The position numbers and the translations under genes are program-made. 5,247 nucleotides of DNA from assembly GCA_903901375.1 (NCBI GenBank), contig CAIUQV010000121.1:1-5247 (forward strand), in the 5' to 3' direction. The stretch comes from an uncultured Ignavibacteriota bacterium. Its GTDB lineage: Bacteria; Bacteroidota; Ignavibacteria; Tepidaquicellales; Tepidaquicellaceae. The notes under the pieces were generated by a model. The model saw only the letters and a list, made by a program, of their open reading frames with translations. It ran no database searches and was not told the origin of the DNA. Positions 4,077-5,247 of this stretch are shown in pieces (positions within the stretch are counted from its first letter, which is position 1; every line of letters starts with the position of its first letter).

Positions 4077-5247
4077 TTATCTTTTAATATATTTAATAAC
4101 TTCTTCATAGATACTATCTCCATCGAGTCCTGCCTGTTTCAGTACGCTTTCAGCGGCACCGCTACCGAGGAAGTAACCTTTACGGAACGGATGGAGAATT
4201 CTACTTCTGCCCTCGTATGAAGTAATCCATTTTTCCATTGTTGGGAGTGTGAAGCCAGTAATACCCATTGCAGTTTGAGCGATTGCCTGCGGATAAATTT
4301 CTTCTTTTTCCTTTTCGGATAATAAGTCGAAGAGTTCAGCACTTGACACGTAGTAGATGTTTAAGTTATAACCCTCAGCATCAAGTTTAGGGAGTGTACC
4401 TGTAATAAACTCGATAGTAACACCGCTTTCCTGGAGTACGATGCTTCCGTCAAGTTTTTTATTCGGGTCGGCTTTTCTTAAGGCGTAGAGACCTTTTGCG
4501 GCATCTGATGCAGGAGCAATTTTCAGAGCTTTTCTGTCTGCAATAGTTTCGTTCGGTCTGGTGACAAATGGAGAAAGAACTGCGGGACGTTTCTTTAAAC
4601 CTGCGACGAGTAAAGGCCATACTTCACCCGGTTCCCAGGGGGTAAGAGTAATAACAGTACCTTTTGGGAAGTTCCCCTGCAATAACTGTAAGCACTGCGG
4701 GTCTGCGTGAGTTGGTCCGTCTTCACCTGTTTTCAATCCGGCGTGAGCATTTACGAGAACCCAGGTATTATAATTACCACCGTAGTGTTCTACCTTACTC
4801 ATTTCACCGATAGAGTGAAGTCTTGCATCGGTATGTTCCATAGCGGAAATGAATGCACCGTATGAAGAACTAACGCCAAGATTCCTTCCGTAAGCACCAA
4901 GGCCGCCCATCATAGCACCCATAGCATCTTCGCAGATACCGCCGATAGTAAGAATTCTTGAGCCTGGATTATCGATAGCATTGAAGAAACCGTTCTGGAA
5001 ACCTTCACCGACAAGGTTAACGCTTGTAGAACCGAGTAAATCGGCTGCAACACCAAGTACTGCACCATTTGTTTTATGGTTAATATAACCGAGTGAGGCA
5101 CCCAGTACTGCTCTAACTGTAGTGACTGAACCGGGAACGACTTTAAGTTCATCCGGAATTTTATCATAAGAAATAGAATTATCGGAATAAAGTTTATCGA
5201 GTTCGGGTTTATTATCACGTGGAGTTCTATTGTGTTTTTCGAGTCTC
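4077..5247 (-). CDS. tkt: Transketolase-like protein, C-terminal part (partial)
   Basis: The frame is open from the right edge to TAA at 4079-4077, giving 389 residues that lack the N-terminal thiamine-diphosphate-binding domain. Transketolases move two-carbon ketol units between sugar phosphates in the pentose phosphate pathway. The visible part holds the pyrimidine-binding domain, with ILTIGGICEDAMGA (E106 at the position of the cofactor-activating Glu of the REHAMGA motif) and GEDGPTHAD (D176 and H180, matching E. coli TktA D469 and H473), then VTRPNE (R230, possibly the phosphate-binding Arg), then a C-terminal domain. It is divergent: the Glu-to-His distance is about 74 residues, against 62 in TktA, with an extra segment around MSKVEHYGGNYNTW. 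The residue before the Glu is Cys instead of Arg. ATG at 4922 lies inside the domain and is not the start. A sister enzyme such as a phosphoketolase is less likely, because the GEDGPTH motif is transketolase-like. Confidence 0.85.
   Translation of the reverse strand, partial: RLEKHNRTPRDNKPELDKLYSDNSISYDKIPDELKVVPGSVTTVRAVLGASLGYINHKTNGAVLGVAADLLGSTSVNLVGEGFQNGFFNAIDNPGSRILTIGGICEDAMGAMMGGLGAYGRNLGVSSSYGAFISAMEHTDARLHSIGEMSKVEHYGGNYNTWVLVNAHAGLKTGEDGPTHADPQCLQLLQGNFPKGTVITLTPWEPGEVWPLLVAGLKKRPAVLSPFVTRPNETIADRKALKIAPASDAAKGLYALRKADPNKKLDGSIVLQESGVTIEFITGTLPKLDAEGYNLNIYYVSSAELFDLLSEKEKEEIYPQAIAQTAMGITGFTLPTMEKWITSYEGRSRILHPFRKGYFLGSGAAESVLKQAGLDGDSIYEEVIKYIKR

Noticed and set aside
4920..4922. 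ATG at 4922 as the start of a short 281-residue transketolase
   Set aside because: The same frame stays open upstream to the window edge for 108 more codons with family-like content, including the catalytic ICEDAM motif, so the ATG is an internal Met.
4910..5218. 102-residue minus-strand ORF overlapping the right end
   Set aside because: It is a different minus-strand frame of the transketolase-like gene. The transketolase frame is open without a break from 5247 to 4080 and reads as real pyrimidine-domain sequence, so there is no frameshift and this ORF is a shadow.

Overview
The window looks like a chromosomal segment of an AT-rich, free-living bacterium of the Bacteroidota/Chlorobi (FCB) type, possibly an Ignavibacteria- or Kapabacteria-like lineage. 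This is inferred from the low GC content, the lack of Shine-Dalgarno sequences before most genes, and the mix of families: aerobic tyrosine catabolism, DUF1697 and DUF1801 proteins, and a VapBC pair with a Bacteroidota-style antitoxin. The phylum call is tentative, because there is no rRNA or ribosomal protein to anchor it.

Layout. Bases 1-1326 (+) hold the last 25 codons of an unidentified gene and, 6 bp later, a complete fumarylacetoacetase, the final enzyme of tyrosine/homogentisate breakdown, with every expected catalytic residue. A 330-bp gap (1327-1656) follows between convergent genes. It carries no gene but has unexpected structure: a degenerate array with an 11-bp period, a 21-bp perfect palindrome and a long AT-rich inverted repeat. 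Bases 2682-1657 (-) are a two-gene operon of a DUF1801 protein and a DUF1697 protein, both of unknown biochemical function. A divergent 187-bp promoter region (2683-2869) separates it from a small secreted protein (2870-3235, +), the only gene here with a strong Shine-Dalgarno sequence, which ends at a strong bidirectional hairpin terminator (3259-3288).

Bases 3987-3347 (-) are a type II toxin-antitoxin module: an antitoxin overlapping by 4 bp a VapC PIN-domain ribonuclease that starts at TTG. A second strong hairpin terminator (4030-4054) insulates this module from the last gene, a transketolase-like protein (5247-4077, -) that runs off the right edge and lacks its N-terminal part.

The genes fall into five independent transcription units and do not form one pathway. 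I did not find a new multi-gene system. The most unusual items are the 11-bp-phased repeat array, the divergent transketolase with extra residues in its active-site half, and the unnamed secreted protein with its palindromic upstream region.
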